Of a stretch of 12,570 nucleotides of DNA, positions 1 through 7,147 are shown piece by piece (position 1 is the first letter of the stretch; the number at the start of each line of letters is the position of its first letter). This stretch comes from JBHIAG01 sp046758465 (GTDB lineage: Bacteria; Acidobacteriota; Terriglobia; Acidiferrales; 2-02-FULL-67-57). Under the pieces are notes generated by a model that saw only the letters and a program-made list of their open reading frames with translations, made no database searches and was not told where the DNA came from. The stretch covers positions 1-12,570 of the forward strand of contig JBHIAG010000065.1 in NCBI GenBank assembly GCA_046758465.1, in the 5' to 3' direction. A program made the translations under genes and the position numbers.

Positions 1-1274
1 ACCAGCACGATGTCTTCAATGCGCACGCCCAGGTTCTCTTCCGGAATGTAGATACCGGGCTCGATGGTGACAATCATGCCCGGCGCGAGCCTGCGCGCGC
101 CGGGGTCATGGACTTCGAGCCCGATGTGGTGGCCGAGCCCGTGGATGAAATATTTGCCGAGCGGCTCGCCCTGCAAGTCTTTCCCGTGGCTGTTGATGTA
201 GTTGTAGGCGATCTTGTAGAGGCTGTTCTCGCCGGTGCGCGCCAGCGTCATCCCGGGCTTGACGGCAGCGATGGCAGCGTTCTGCGCGCCCAGGACGATT
301 GCGTAGATTTCCCGCTGCCGGGGAGTGAACTTGCCGCTCACCGGCAAGGTGCGGGTAATGTCGGCGGTGTAGCCGGCGCACTCGGCGCCCACGTCAAGAA
401 CGACGACGTCGCCCCGCTGCATCTGGCGACGGTTGTCGCCGTAGTGGAGCACGGTGGAGTTGAAACCAGAGCCAACGATGGGCGAGTAGCCGGGCCGTTC
501 GCAGCCAGCGCGCTTGAAGCTGTACTCCATCAGCGCCGCAATCTCGTACTCGTACATTCCCGGCCGCAGCGCCCGCATGGTTTCGCGGTGCGCGGCCATC
601 GAGGCTTCGATGGCGTTGCGCAGCAGCGCCTGCTCGCTCTCCGATTTGATTTGGCGCAGCCGGCTGAGCGGCGCGCGCACGTCCAGGAAGTTGGTGTGGG
701 GGGCGATGGCGCGCAGCCACCCCAGCCAGCGCCCGGCATGGCGCGTCTCGCCCCCGGGACCGTGGTCAGGGCGGGGCCGGGGGAAGAGCGCGTAGAGGTT
801 GGAGAAAACCTCAAGTAATTCTTCAATCCGAGTGCGCAGCAGCGAGATGGGCAGGACGCTTTCAACCCCGGTCTTCGCGGCCGCGTCGGCATCCTCAGCG
901 CCGAGCCGCACGCCATCCCAACGCTCGCGCGGCTTGTTGCGCGGTGGCAGGAAGAGAATCTCTTTCGGGAAGCCGCGAGCGCGGGCCGCCTCGGTCGCCG
1001 GCACAAGGATGAGGGCAGCGCCGGGTTCCTCGTGGCCGGTGAGGTAGTAGAAATTCTCTTCCTGGCGGAAGGTTTCGGCGGGCGAAATTTCCTCGTGCCC
1101 GGTGTAGCCGACGAGCACCACCGGCCCGCTGACGCGGGCGCGCAGGCGCTGGCGGCGCGCCTGGTATTTGCTCAGAGCTTCTTTCTCCCGCGCGGCCAGG
1201 GGCCCCGAAGCTTCGGGGGCGGCCAGCAGGGCCAGAGCGAGAAGTGTCAGCAGCCCGAAGGATCGTGTGCGCAT
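1..1274 (-). CDS. Exported M24 family Xaa-Pro aminopeptidase (C-terminus cut by window edge)
   Basis: A metallopeptidase of the aminopeptidase P type, which removes N-terminal residues preceding proline using two divalent metal ions. 424 codons are visible. Residues 1-24 look like a signal peptide (MRTRS, then a Leu/Ala core), so it probably acts in the periplasm. Residues about 30-160 fit the aminopeptidase P N-terminal domain (NFYYLTGHEEPGAALIL). The catalytic domain holds all five expected metal ligands: D294 (VLDVGAE), D305 (YTADITRT), H382 (HGLGHHIGLEVHD), E405 (TIEPGIYIPE) and E420 (RIEDIVL), with H389 as the usual catalytic histidine. Probably only a few tens of residues are missing. 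The ATG start is supported by AGGAGGAG a few bases upstream. It follows the family-2 glycosyltransferase by 51 bases on the same strand, with a hairpin between. This ORF is open-ended at position 1. Family assignment is secure; the peptide substrate is unknown. Confidence 0.93.
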   Translation of the reverse strand, partial: MRTRSFGLLTLLALALLAAPEASGPLAAREKEALSKYQARRQRLRARVSGPVVLVGYTGHEEISPAETFRQEENFYYLTGHEEPGAALILVPATEAARARGFPKEILFLPPRNKPRERWDGVRLGAEDADAAAKTGVESVLPISLLRTRIEELLEVFSNLYALFPRPRPDHGPGGETRHAGRWLGWLRAIAPHTNFLDVRAPLSRLRQIKSESEQALLRNAIEASMAAHRETMRALRPGMYEYEIAALMEYSFKRAGCERPGYSPIVGSGFNSTVLHYGDNRRQMQRGDVVVLDVGAECAGYTADITRTLPVSGKFTPRQREIYAIVLGAQNAAIAAVKPGMTLARTGENSLYKIAYNYINSHGKDLQGEPLGKYFIHGLGHHIGLEVHDPGARRLAPGMIVTIEPGIYIPEENLGVRIEDIVL

Positions 1275-1302
1275 CGTCTCCTCCTCGTTCGGTTAAACTG
1301 GT

Positions 1303-1317
1303 CCCCTCTGAGAGGGG
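1303..1317. other. Short hairpin between glycosyltransferase and peptidase genes
   Basis: CCCCTC at 1303-1308 and GAGGGG at 1312-1317 form a perfect 6-bp stem with a 3-base loop. It lies in the 51-base gap after the stop of the family-2 glycosyltransferase and before the ribosome binding site of the peptidase. On the minus strand it is followed by ACCAGTTT, not a clear T-run, so it is a weak terminator candidate, an RNA-processing site or a small repeat. It may reduce read-through between the two genes. Confidence 0.4.
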
Positions 1318-1325
1318 TGGCCACC

Positions 1326-2972
1326 TTACGGGCGCTCCACACGGGCCACAAGGCCGTACGGGCGCACCCAGGCGAGCCTACCACGGCTAGCCAACCAGAC
1401 CAGATAGGGTTGGGCGAGCGACAGTACGCCGGTATAGAGATAGCTGCAGAGAAACAGGCAGAGGAACGGGACGCTGGGGTAGTGGGCGCTCTGGACGGCG
1501 TAGAAGGTCGCCCAGACGAAGTAGCTGCCCAGCGCCAGCTCCACCAACGGAATCCAGCCCGCGCGGGGGCGATAGAGCTTGGTGAACCAGGGCTGTCCAG
1601 AGGGACGCGTATGGGGCCGTGCGGCTTCGATGCAATACTTGGGGGTGCGGACAAATGGGCTCTGGATGCCCAGGAGGGCTTCGAGCACTGCCGTGGCGTT
1701 GCGCACCGCCACGCCGATGCCCACAGCCATCAGCAGCGGCAGGAAGAAGAACGTGCGTTTCCAGCGGTGCGGGTAGAGTTCCTTCTGCGCCATCAAGTAG
1801 AAGGTCGAGACCGAGCCCGTGGCGGCCAGGAACAGCGGCAAGTCAATCCAGAGCACCTGCCACCAACCCTGGTAGAAGCGAATGATCATTGCCGGCAGCA
1901 GTACCAGCGAGAGCGCAACCATCAGCGGATAGCTGATACAGCCGGTCAGGTGGTAGAAGGCCTCGAGCTTCACCTGCCAGGGCAGGGGCGCGCGCAGCAC
2001 GCGCGGCAGGATTTTCTTTGCCGTCTGCATCAGGCCCTTGGCCCAGCGCGCCTGCTGCGCCTTGAAGGCATTCATCTCCACGGGCAACTCGGCGGGGCAC
2101 TCGATCTCGGGCAGGTAGAGGAACTTCCAGCCCAGCAGTTGCGCGCGGTAACTGAGGTCGGTATCTTCGGTCAGGGTATCGTGCTGCCAGCCGCCGGCAG
2201 CTTCGATGGCGGCACGGCGCCAGATGCCGGCGGTGCCATTGAAGTTGAAGAACAGCCCGGCACGGGAGCGGGCGCCGTGTTCGAGCACGAAGTGGCCATC
2301 GAGCAGGAGGGCTTCCACCTCGGTCAGCAGCGAGTAGTGGCGGTTGATGTGGGTCCAGCGGGTTTGCACCATCGCGAGCTGCGGGTCGGTGAAGTAGTGG
2401 ATGGTGCGGTGGAGGAAGTCGGGCGGGGGGAGGAAGTCGGCGTCAAAGATGGCGATGAACTCACCCCGGGCCTGGGCAAGTCCTGCTGCCAGTGCGCCGG
2501 CCTTGTAGCCGCGGCGGTGGTCGCGGTGGAAGAAGCGGACAGGGAGGCCGCGGGTCCGGGCGCGCGCGACCCAGGCGCGGGCGATTTCAGTGGTAGCGTC
2601 GGTGGAATCATCGAGCACCTGGATGTCCAGGCGGTCGTGGGGATAGTTGAGCTGACTGACAATGTCGAGCAGGCGCTCGACCACGTATTGCTCGTTGTAG
2701 AGGGGAAGCTGTATGGTAACGTAGGGCAACTCGGTGAAGGGCTGCGGCGTTGGCGGGCGGTGGGCGCGGTGCTTGGAGTAGAGATAAACCATGCGGTAGC
2801 GGTGCAGGCCGTAGAAGCTCAAGACGAGCAGGATGGCGAAGTAGGGCGTAACCACCAGCAGGTCAAAGGCGTCGAGTTGGTAGCGGCCGCGGAAGGGGTC
2901 GTCCTGAAAGAACAGCCGGAGATAGTCAAGGACGGGGGTGGCGGCTGCGGCAAGCTGCACAAACATCATCAC
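1326..2972 (-). CDS. Membrane-bound family-2 glycosyltransferase, cellulose/glucomannan synthase-like
   Basis: A 548-residue processive beta-glycosyltransferase expected in the inner membrane, building or elongating a polysaccharide from a nucleotide sugar. The full GT2 signature is present: VTIQLPLYNE at 85-94, DD at 121-122, DAD at 177-179, TED at 268-270 and QQARW at 306-310. A hydrophobic segment at about 36-55 precedes the catalytic domain. Further membrane spans lie near 345-365, 376-395, 407-427, 472-492 and 500-522, the usual cellulose synthase-like arrangement. The overall pattern resembles bacterial homologues of plant CslA mannan synthases, but the sugar cannot be read from the sequence. 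No PilZ domain or BcsB/BcsC partner is in the window. The start is uncertain within two codons: GTG at 2972, ATG at 2969 or ATG at 2966, none with a clear ribosome binding site. It diverges from the GT-C gene at 2987 with only 14 bases between start codons. Confidence 0.93.
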   Translation of the reverse strand: MMMFVQLAAAATPVLDYLRLFFQDDPFRGRYQLDAFDLLVVTPYFAILLVLSFYGLHRYRMVYLYSKHRAHRPPTPQPFTELPYVTIQLPLYNEQYVVERLLDIVSQLNYPHDRLDIQVLDDSTDATTEIARAWVARARTRGLPVRFFHRDHRRGYKAGALAAGLAQARGEFIAIFDADFLPPPDFLHRTIHYFTDPQLAMVQTRWTHINRHYSLLTEVEALLLDGHFVLEHGARSRAGLFFNFNGTAGIWRRAAIEAAGGWQHDTLTEDTDLSYRAQLLGWKFLYLPEIECPAELPVEMNAFKAQQARWAKGLMQTAKKILPRVLRAPLPWQVKLEAFYHLTGCISYPLMVALSLVLLPAMIIRFYQGWWQVLWIDLPLFLAATGSVSTFYLMAQKELYPHRWKRTFFFLPLLMAVGIGVAVRNATAVLEALLGIQSPFVRTPKYCIEAARPHTRPSGQPWFTKLYRPRAGWIPLVELALGSYFVWATFYAVQSAHYPSVPFLCLFLCSYLYTGVLSLAQPYLVWLASRGRLAWVRPYGLVARVERP

Positions 2973-2986
2973 GCTCGATTAGACTC

Positions 2987-4348
2987 GTGAAATTCTCGGA
3001 CGTTACAGGCCTTCTATTTCTGGGCGTCGCACTTGAGGGAACCTTCCTCGCCCTGCGGGGCCTTGAGCCCTTCGACCAGCACGTGCCCGGGGTCATCGCG
3101 CTGGCTCTGGCCGCTGGCCTGCTCTATCTCATGGCCGTCTATCGCGTGCTTCGCTCAACCGCGCGCCCAGACGGGCGTTCTTCTGGCCGCGACTCGCGCG
3201 CCACCCTGCTTCTTATCCTGGTAGCCGCGATCGTCTTCCGGCTCACGCTTATCGGCGCGGCCCCCACGCTTTCCGACGACCTCTATCGCTACCAGTGGGA
3301 GGGTCGCATACAGGCGGCCGCCTGGAACCCCTATCTGGTGACTCCCGCCGACCCGGAGCTGGCCGCGTTGCGCGACCCGAACTTTGCGCGCGCGCCGGGC
3401 CAGCACGTTCCCACTGCCTACCCACCCTTGGCCGAACTTTACTTCTACGGGCTCGTGCGCGTAGGCGGCGGGCTCGAAGCGTTCAACTGGGCGGCGCTCG
3501 GGCTCGACCTGGCGGCGCTGGCGCTCGTCCTGCTCTTGCTGCGCGTACGAGGTGAGCCCCTGGCGCGCGTACTCATCTACGCTTGGTGCCCGCTGGTGGT
3601 ACTGGAGTTCGCCGGCAACGGCCACTATGACGCGCTTGCGTTCGGGACCCTCCTGCTGGCGAACCTGTTCATTATACGGCAGCGCCCGTACGGGTCAATC
3701 GTGGCGTTGGCCCCGTACCTTTCTGGTATGGGGCTGGCGGCGGCGACGCTGTCGAAGTGGTTTGCCGGGCTGCTGCTGCCGGTGTTCCTGGCGCAAGCGG
3801 CCCCGAAGCATTGGTGGCGGTGGCTGGCGGGGTTCGCCGGCGCGGGCCTGCTTATCACGCTGCCGTATCTCGATGCCGGGCGGCACTTGGTCAGCGGACT
3901 GGTCGCCTACGGCGAGCAGTGGCGCAACAACGAGAGTTTGTTCCGGCTGCTGAGTTGGGCGACGCAGCGGGACGACGTGGCCGCCGGGCTGGCGCTGGGT
4001 GTGGTGGTGGGTCTAGCGGTGTACGCCATGCAGGCCCGGACCGACCCCTTGCGGGCCAGCTATTGGGTGGTGGGCGCCATCCTGTTGCTGTCGCCGTCGG
4101 TGTTTCCCTGGTACGTCACCTGGTTGGTGCCGTTCCTGTGTTTCTTCCCCAACCCGGCGGGGCTGCTGTTTACGGTGACGGTGCTGCTGAGCTACCACGT
4201 GGTGCTGGGCTACCGGGCGCTGGGCGTGTGGGAGTACGAGGGCTGGCTGGTCGCGCTGGAATATCTGCCGGTCTATGGCCTGCTGCTCTGGCGCCTGGCC
4301 AAGCGCCTTTCATTGGAACCACGGATACACACGGATGAACACGGATAG
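2987..4348 (+). CDS. Polytopic GT-C mannosyltransferase-like membrane protein
   Basis: A 453-residue integral membrane protein with many hydrophobic segments (near 6-23, 36-52, 72-92, 165-186, 198-225, 239-270, 280-294, 331-348, 358-384, 390-407 and 420-436). LSDDLYRYQWEGRIQA at 95-110, followed by NPYL, TAYPPLAELYFYG and NGHYDALAFGTLLLA, is the pattern of GT-C glycosyltransferases that use a polyprenyl-phosphate sugar, close to GT87 and Alg9/PIG-M-type mannosyltransferases. The Asp pair at 97-98 in the first external loop is the likely catalytic site. PWYVTWLVPFL at 374-384 is also family-typical. The GTG start leaves the first membrane span intact, but no ribosome binding site is visible. 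The last residues (RIHTDEHG, stop) are encoded by an intergenic decamer repeat, so the original C-terminus may have ended near residue 443. The acceptor is unknown; the divergent family-2 enzyme suggests a shared glycan. Confidence 0.85.
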   Translation: MKFSDVTGLLFLGVALEGTFLALRGLEPFDQHVPGVIALALAAGLLYLMAVYRVLRSTARPDGRSSGRDSRATLLLILVAAIVFRLTLIGAAPTLSDDLYRYQWEGRIQAAAWNPYLVTPADPELAALRDPNFARAPGQHVPTAYPPLAELYFYGLVRVGGGLEAFNWAALGLDLAALALVLLLLRVRGEPLARVLIYAWCPLVVLEFAGNGHYDALAFGTLLLANLFIIRQRPYGSIVALAPYLSGMGLAAATLSKWFAGLLLPVFLAQAAPKHWWRWLAGFAGAGLLITLPYLDAGRHLVSGLVAYGEQWRNNESLFRLLSWATQRDDVAAGLALGVVVGLAVYAMQARTDPLRASYWVVGAILLLSPSVFPWYVTWLVPFLCFFPNPAGLLFTVTVLLSYHVVLGYRALGVWEYEGWLVALEYLPVYGLLLWRLAKRLSLEPRIHTDEHG

Positions 4349-4350
4349 GA
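4315..4350 (+). repeat. Decamer-periodic intergenic repeat, copy A
   Basis: Three successive units, ACGGATACAC, ACGGATGAAC and ACGGATAGGA, follow GGAACC. This belongs to the AC(A/G)GATNNAC repeat type often seen between genes in environmental bacterial genomes (recognised from memory). It overlaps the last codons and stop codon of the GT-C gene, giving the protein tail IHTDEHG. Copy B lies about 100 bases downstream in opposite orientation. Confidence 0.75.
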
Positions 4351-4392
4351 AGAGGCGGGTGTGACGCGTAACGCGTGCCTCGGCCCTGGCCC

Positions 4393-4409
4393 ACAGGCGA
4401 GACGCCTGT
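4393..4409. repeat. Short palindromic element (ACAGGCG-AGA-CGCCTGT)
   Basis: A perfect 7-bp inverted repeat with a 3-base loop in the convergent spacer between the GT-C gene and the outer-membrane gene. It resembles small REP-like palindromes of the form CAGGCGNGACGCCTG that recur between genes in environmental bacteria. It could help end transcription from both sides, though no T-run follows it. Confidence 0.55.
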
Positions 4410-4448
4410 ACGCGAACAATTCGGGACACCGTACCGCAGGTAGGTCTC

Positions 4449-4485
4449 TGTTATCTGTGTGTATCCGTGTTCATCTGTGGGTTCG
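4449..4485 (-). repeat. Decamer-periodic intergenic repeat, copy B (inverted relative to copy A)
   Basis: Read on the minus strand the units are ACAGATGAAC, ACGGATACAC and ACAGATAA, preceded by GAACCC. This is the same family as copy A at 4315-4350 but inverted, so transcripts from either side could fold the two copies together around the roughly 100-base spacer. It ends about 12 bases from the stop codon of the convergent outer-membrane gene. Confidence 0.75.
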
Positions 4486-4496
4486 CTTTTGCAGGT

Positions 4497-5162
4497 TCAA
4501 GAACCGCCAAACTTGAAGATAAGTCCGGTCTTGATGCGAGTGTTGTCCAGCCAGAACATTCGATCCCCGCGAACCGGGACATAGTCGAACTGAATCACCC
4601 GGATAGCGAGGCGCTTGCTGGCGTTGACGTCCAGGCCGCCGCCAAAGCCCATGCGCATGTCAAAGTCTGATGCAAACCTTAGGGAGGACGCCGCGCTGCG
4701 GTCGACCGTCAAGACTAGCAGTGAGTGTTTCGAACCTGTGACATAGACTGCGCCAAACAAAGCGTGGGCGAAGACGGTAAAGCGTCTGGTGCGAGCGGTG
4801 ACACGCGGGCCGAACAGTACCTGGTAGCTAGTAAAGTCTATCCTCACCTTCACTATGCAGTCCGGGCGGAATGGGAACGTGAAGCAAGCAGGTGTCTGGG
4901 TCAGCGTGGCCATATCGACGCCCCCATAGTGGTTGCCGAAGTCGGCGGTGAAGCCGAAGTTTTTGTGCTGGTTGCCACTGATACTCGCTGACCAGCCGTG
5001 AGCATTCTGGCTCTGGTGGATGAGGAAGGAGCTAGGTGACTCGGCTCGGGCATACATGTAGCCCGCAAAGACCTCAACTTTGGGATAGTCGTTCTGGGCC
5101 CAGGCCGGCAGCCCGACGAACACCATCAGCACCACCAATAATGTGGCACGTGTGACTGGCAT
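4497..5162 (-). CDS. Outer-membrane beta-barrel protein, paralogue 1
   Basis: A 221-residue small beta-barrel protein. Residues 1-22 are a signal peptide with an AWA cleavage site before QNDYP. The mature part has alternating aromatic/polar strands typical of OmpA-like or porin-like barrels: KVEVFAGYMY at 28-37, YQVLFGPRVTARTRRFTVFAHALFGAV at about 113-139 and RIKTGLIFKF at 209-218. The open frame extends to 5327, but only the ATG at 5162 places the signal peptide at the start. It has a modest GGCAGG ribosome binding site. It shares its scaffold with the gene at 5206-5796 and follows it by 43 bases, so the pair is a tandem duplication. It ends KFGGS, three residues beyond the terminal aromatic that normally forms the barrel-insertion signal. 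Residues C93 and C101 could form a disulfide. Substrate or role cannot be read from the sequence. Confidence 0.87.
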   Translation of the reverse strand: MPVTRATLLVVLMVFVGLPAWAQNDYPKVEVFAGYMYARAESPSSFLIHQSQNAHGWSASISGNQHKNFGFTADFGNHYGGVDMATLTQTPACFTFPFRPDCIVKVRIDFTSYQVLFGPRVTARTRRFTVFAHALFGAVYVTGSKHSLLVLTVDRSAASSLRFASDFDMRMGFGGGLDVNASKRLAIRVIQFDYVPVRGDRMFWLDNTRIKTGLIFKFGGS

Positions 5163-5205
5163 GGTGTGCCTGCCGCAACGAGTAGTTGCCGCTGCTCTTT
5201 CTCGT

Positions 5206-5796
5206 TCACCACTTGAACACGAACCCGGTCTGGACACGGTTGTTGCGCACCCAGGTGCCCTCGACGCGGACGGGGATGTGGTCGAACTGGATGAGACGCC
5301 AACCCAGAAAGCTGACCAGGTGGACATCGAACCCAGTCCCGTAGCCCATAGCGAAGTCGATTTCGGTGTCGGTGGGAACCACGGTGCCGTCAGGGAGTGT
5401 GAAGCTCGAGACGCTGCTCACAGCTGCGCCGAACAGGACATGGATGAACCAGGTCAGGCGCTTGCCGCGGGCGGTGATGCGGGGTCCGGCCATGAATCGG
5501 TAGGCCCCAAAGCTTCCCGTCCCCGGCACGGGAACTAAGGTGCCCGCGACGTTCAGCAGAAGTTCTTCCGCGTTCCCATAGCCACCGCCGAAATCGGTGG
5601 TGATCCCAAAGTACCTGTTGAAGTTGCGGCTCATGTTGGCCGACCAGCCGTGGCTGTTGGTGCGGTCGATGCGGCCGGCGGCGTCAATGTTGAAGGAATA
5701 GCCCAGGAAGAGCTCGGTCTTGGGATAGCCGTCCTGCGCCGATGCCGGCAGACCGGCAAATAAAATCAAACCCATAAGCAACGCGCATCTCTTCAT
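5206..5796 (-). CDS. Outer-membrane beta-barrel protein, paralogue 2
   Basis: A 196-residue small outer-membrane barrel. Residues 1-20 form a signal peptide cleaved after ASA, before QDGYPKTELFLGYSF. Strand-like segments include YRFMAGPRITARGKRLTWFIHVLFGAA, and the protein ends FVFKW, a classic C-terminal aromatic signal for BAM-dependent insertion. Motifs shared with paralogue 1 in the same order are: (D/G)YPK-E-F-GY, HGWSA followed by FG-T-DFG, FGPR/AGPR(V/I)TAR, HxLFGA, G-G-DV, and IQFD(Y/H)(V/I)PVR. The ATG start is well supported by GGAGGT seven bases upstream. A strong hairpin lies just upstream at 5819-5840. No enzymatic residues are evident. It may be co-transcribed with mqnE or have its own promoter, which I could not identify. 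Confidence 0.9.
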   Translation of the reverse strand: MKRCALLMGLILFAGLPASAQDGYPKTELFLGYSFNIDAAGRIDRTNSHGWSANMSRNFNRYFGITTDFGGGYGNAEELLLNVAGTLVPVPGTGSFGAYRFMAGPRITARGKRLTWFIHVLFGAAVSSVSSFTLPDGTVVPTDTEIDFAMGYGTGFDVHLVSFLGWRLIQFDHIPVRVEGTWVRNNRVQTGFVFKW

Positions 5797-5818
5797 CCTT
5801 TTACCTCCAACTAAATTC

Positions 5819-5840
5819 CCCCCAGGCAGGAGCCTGGGGG
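5819..5840 (-). other. Perfect 9-bp hairpin in mqnE/outer-membrane gene spacer
   Basis: CCCCCAGGC (5819-5827), loop AGGA, GCCTGGGGG (5832-5840): a perfect 9-bp stem with a 4-base loop. On the minus strand it sits after mqnE and about 23 bases before the ATG of the beta-barrel gene, just upstream of GGAGGT. It is followed by GAATTT, not a T-run, so it is a poor intrinsic terminator. It could act as a read-through attenuator, an mRNA-stabilising structure in the 5' leader, or be a REP-like repeat. Confidence 0.6.
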
Positions 5841-5901
5841 CTCGGTGTGTTTTTGGTGAGCCTCAAGAGTTTGCTCGTACGGTGCGCCCCTCTCCACTTT
5901 T

Positions 5902-7050
5902 CTAGACGTTGACGGTGAGCGTGGTATCAACGCGGAGCTGGCCGTCGGCGCTGCGCTGGACCGGGCGGTAGAGGGTGTCGCGTTCGAGGGGTTCGCGGCC
6001 AGCTTCGCGGATGAGGCGGATCAACTCGCTGCGGCGGAGCGACTGGGCGGTGCGGGCCCCAGCGTCGTGGTAGATCTTTTCTTCCATGACGGTGCCGTCA
6101 ATGTCGTCGGCGCCAAAGCGCAGCGCCACCTGGGCGATGCGCGGCGTGAGCATAATCCAGTAGGCCTTGACGTGGGGGAAGTTGTCGAGCAGCAGGCGGG
6201 CGGCAGCCATGTTTTTGAGGTCGGCCAAGCCGGTGGGCTTGGGGAGGTGGCTCAGCGCGGTGTGGTCGGGGTGGAAGGCGAGCGGAACGAAGCAGACGAA
6301 GCCGCGAGTCTCGTCCTGGAGGGCGCGCAGGCGGAGGAGGTGGTCCACACGCTCCTCTTCGGTTTCGATGTGGCCGTAGAGCATGGTGGCGTTGGAGTGC
6401 AGGCTGAGTTTATGAGCGGTGCGGGCGGTGCGCAGCCACATCGCGCCGGAAATTTTGTGGTCGCAGATGACCTTGCGCACGCGCGGGTGGAAGATTTCCG
6501 CGCCGCCGCCGGGCAGCGAGCCCAGGCCTGCCTCTTTCAGCTTGAGGAGCGTGTCGCGGATGGAAAGCTTGGCCACTTTGGCCAGGTAGACGATCTCGAC
6601 CATGGTGAAGGCTTTGAGGTGGACGTGGGGGAAGCGCTGGCGCAGCCCGCGGATGAGGTCGAGGAAGTAGTCGAACGGGAGGTCAGGGTGGAGGCCGCCG
6701 ACGATGTGGAATTCGGTTACGGATTCGTCGTAGCCCGTACGGGCGATGCGGAAGGCATCGTCGAGCGCCATGGTGTAGGCGCCGGGGGCGGCGGCGTCGC
6801 GGCCGAAGGCGCACAGCCGGCAGTGGGCCACGCAGACGTTGCTGGGGTTGAGGTGGCGGTTGACGTTGTAATAGGCGATGTTGCCGCTCTTTTGCTCGCG
6901 CACGTAGTTGGCGAGCCAGCCCACGGCCAATAGGTCGTGGGTGCGGTAGAGCGCGATGCCGTCGTCGAAGCTGAGCCGCTCACCCGCCAGCACCTTGTCA
7001 GCGATGGGCTTGAGCCGCGCGTCGGCAATCTGGAGGCCGTTCAGTTGCAT
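5902..7050 (-). CDS. mqnE: Aminodeoxyfutalosine synthase, radical SAM enzyme of the menaquinone futalosine pathway
   Basis: A 382-residue radical SAM enzyme that joins S-adenosylmethionine to 3-[(1-carboxyvinyl)oxy]benzoate to give aminodeoxyfutalosine, in the alternative (Mqn) route to menaquinone. The [4Fe-4S] motif is CVAHCRLC with C73, C77 and C80 (C-x3-C-x2-C). Family segments typical of MqnE rather than MqnC are GSLPGGGAEIFHPRVR, MLYGHIETEEERVDHLLRLR, FVCFVPLAFHPDHT, KAYWIMLTPRIAQVALRFGADD and DGTVMEEKIYHDAGA. Length is normal for the family. I chose the ATG at 7050 (MQLNGLQIAD): the open frame runs to 7140, but the extra 30 residues are low-complexity spacer sequence. The ribosome binding site is weak (GGGG). 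No other mqn gene is in the window, so the pathway must be scattered. It implies menaquinone-based respiration. Confidence 0.94.
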   Translation of the reverse strand: MQLNGLQIADARLKPIADKVLAGERLSFDDGIALYRTHDLLAVGWLANYVREQKSGNIAYYNVNRHLNPSNVCVAHCRLCAFGRDAAAPGAYTMALDDAFRIARTGYDESVTEFHIVGGLHPDLPFDYFLDLIRGLRQRFPHVHLKAFTMVEIVYLAKVAKLSIRDTLLKLKEAGLGSLPGGGAEIFHPRVRKVICDHKISGAMWLRTARTAHKLSLHSNATMLYGHIETEEERVDHLLRLRALQDETRGFVCFVPLAFHPDHTALSHLPKPTGLADLKNMAAARLLLDNFPHVKAYWIMLTPRIAQVALRFGADDIDGTVMEEKIYHDAGARTAQSLRRSELIRLIREAGREPLERDTLYRPVQRSADGQLRVDTTLTVNV

Positions 7051-7079
7051 GAAAGCCCCGCTGAGGTCCGGGGCCAAAC

Positions 7080-7110
7080 AGCATACCACCAACGGCCCGT
7101 CCTGTGTCCA
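7080..7110 (-). promoter_or_regulatory. Possible promoter of mqnE
   Basis: On the minus strand TGGACA (7110-7105) and an extended -10 of the form TG-G-TATGCT (TATGCT at 7085-7080) are separated by 19 bases. The predicted start would leave a leader of about 20 bases before the mqnE ATG. The -35 match is fair, the spacing long, and the call tentative. Confidence 0.3.
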
Positions 7111-7147
7111 GCGGCCAGCGAAAAGACAAACGTGCACCACAGAGGCA

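Noticed and set aside
108..818. A 236-codon plus-strand frame opposite the M24 peptidase
   Set aside because: The minus strand encodes all M24 metal ligands; the plus frame has no recognisable features and no ribosome binding site.
1032..2990. A 652-codon open frame on the plus strand, antisense to the family-2 glycosyltransferase and overlapping the peptidase start
   Set aside because: It mirrors a gene with full GT2 motifs. Its translation is Gly/Glu/Gln/His-rich with no domain or membrane pattern, as expected for an antisense frame in GC-rich DNA.
4315..4485. CRISPR-like array
   Set aside because: The repeats are 10-base units, degenerate, inverted between copies, without spacers of regular size and without cas genes.
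5163..5327. A 55-residue N-terminal extension of outer-membrane paralogue 1
   Set aside because: It is Ser/Arg-rich, overlaps the preceding paralogue, and would bury the signal peptide inside the protein.
6067..6933. A 288-codon plus-strand frame opposite mqnE
   Set aside because: The opposite strand encodes a clear radical SAM enzyme; the antisense translation is Val/Gly/Glu-rich and without motifs.
7051..7140. A 30-residue N-terminal extension of MqnE
   Set aside because: It runs back into the promoter and repeat spacer, has no family similarity, and the ATG at 7050 gives the expected MqnE length.
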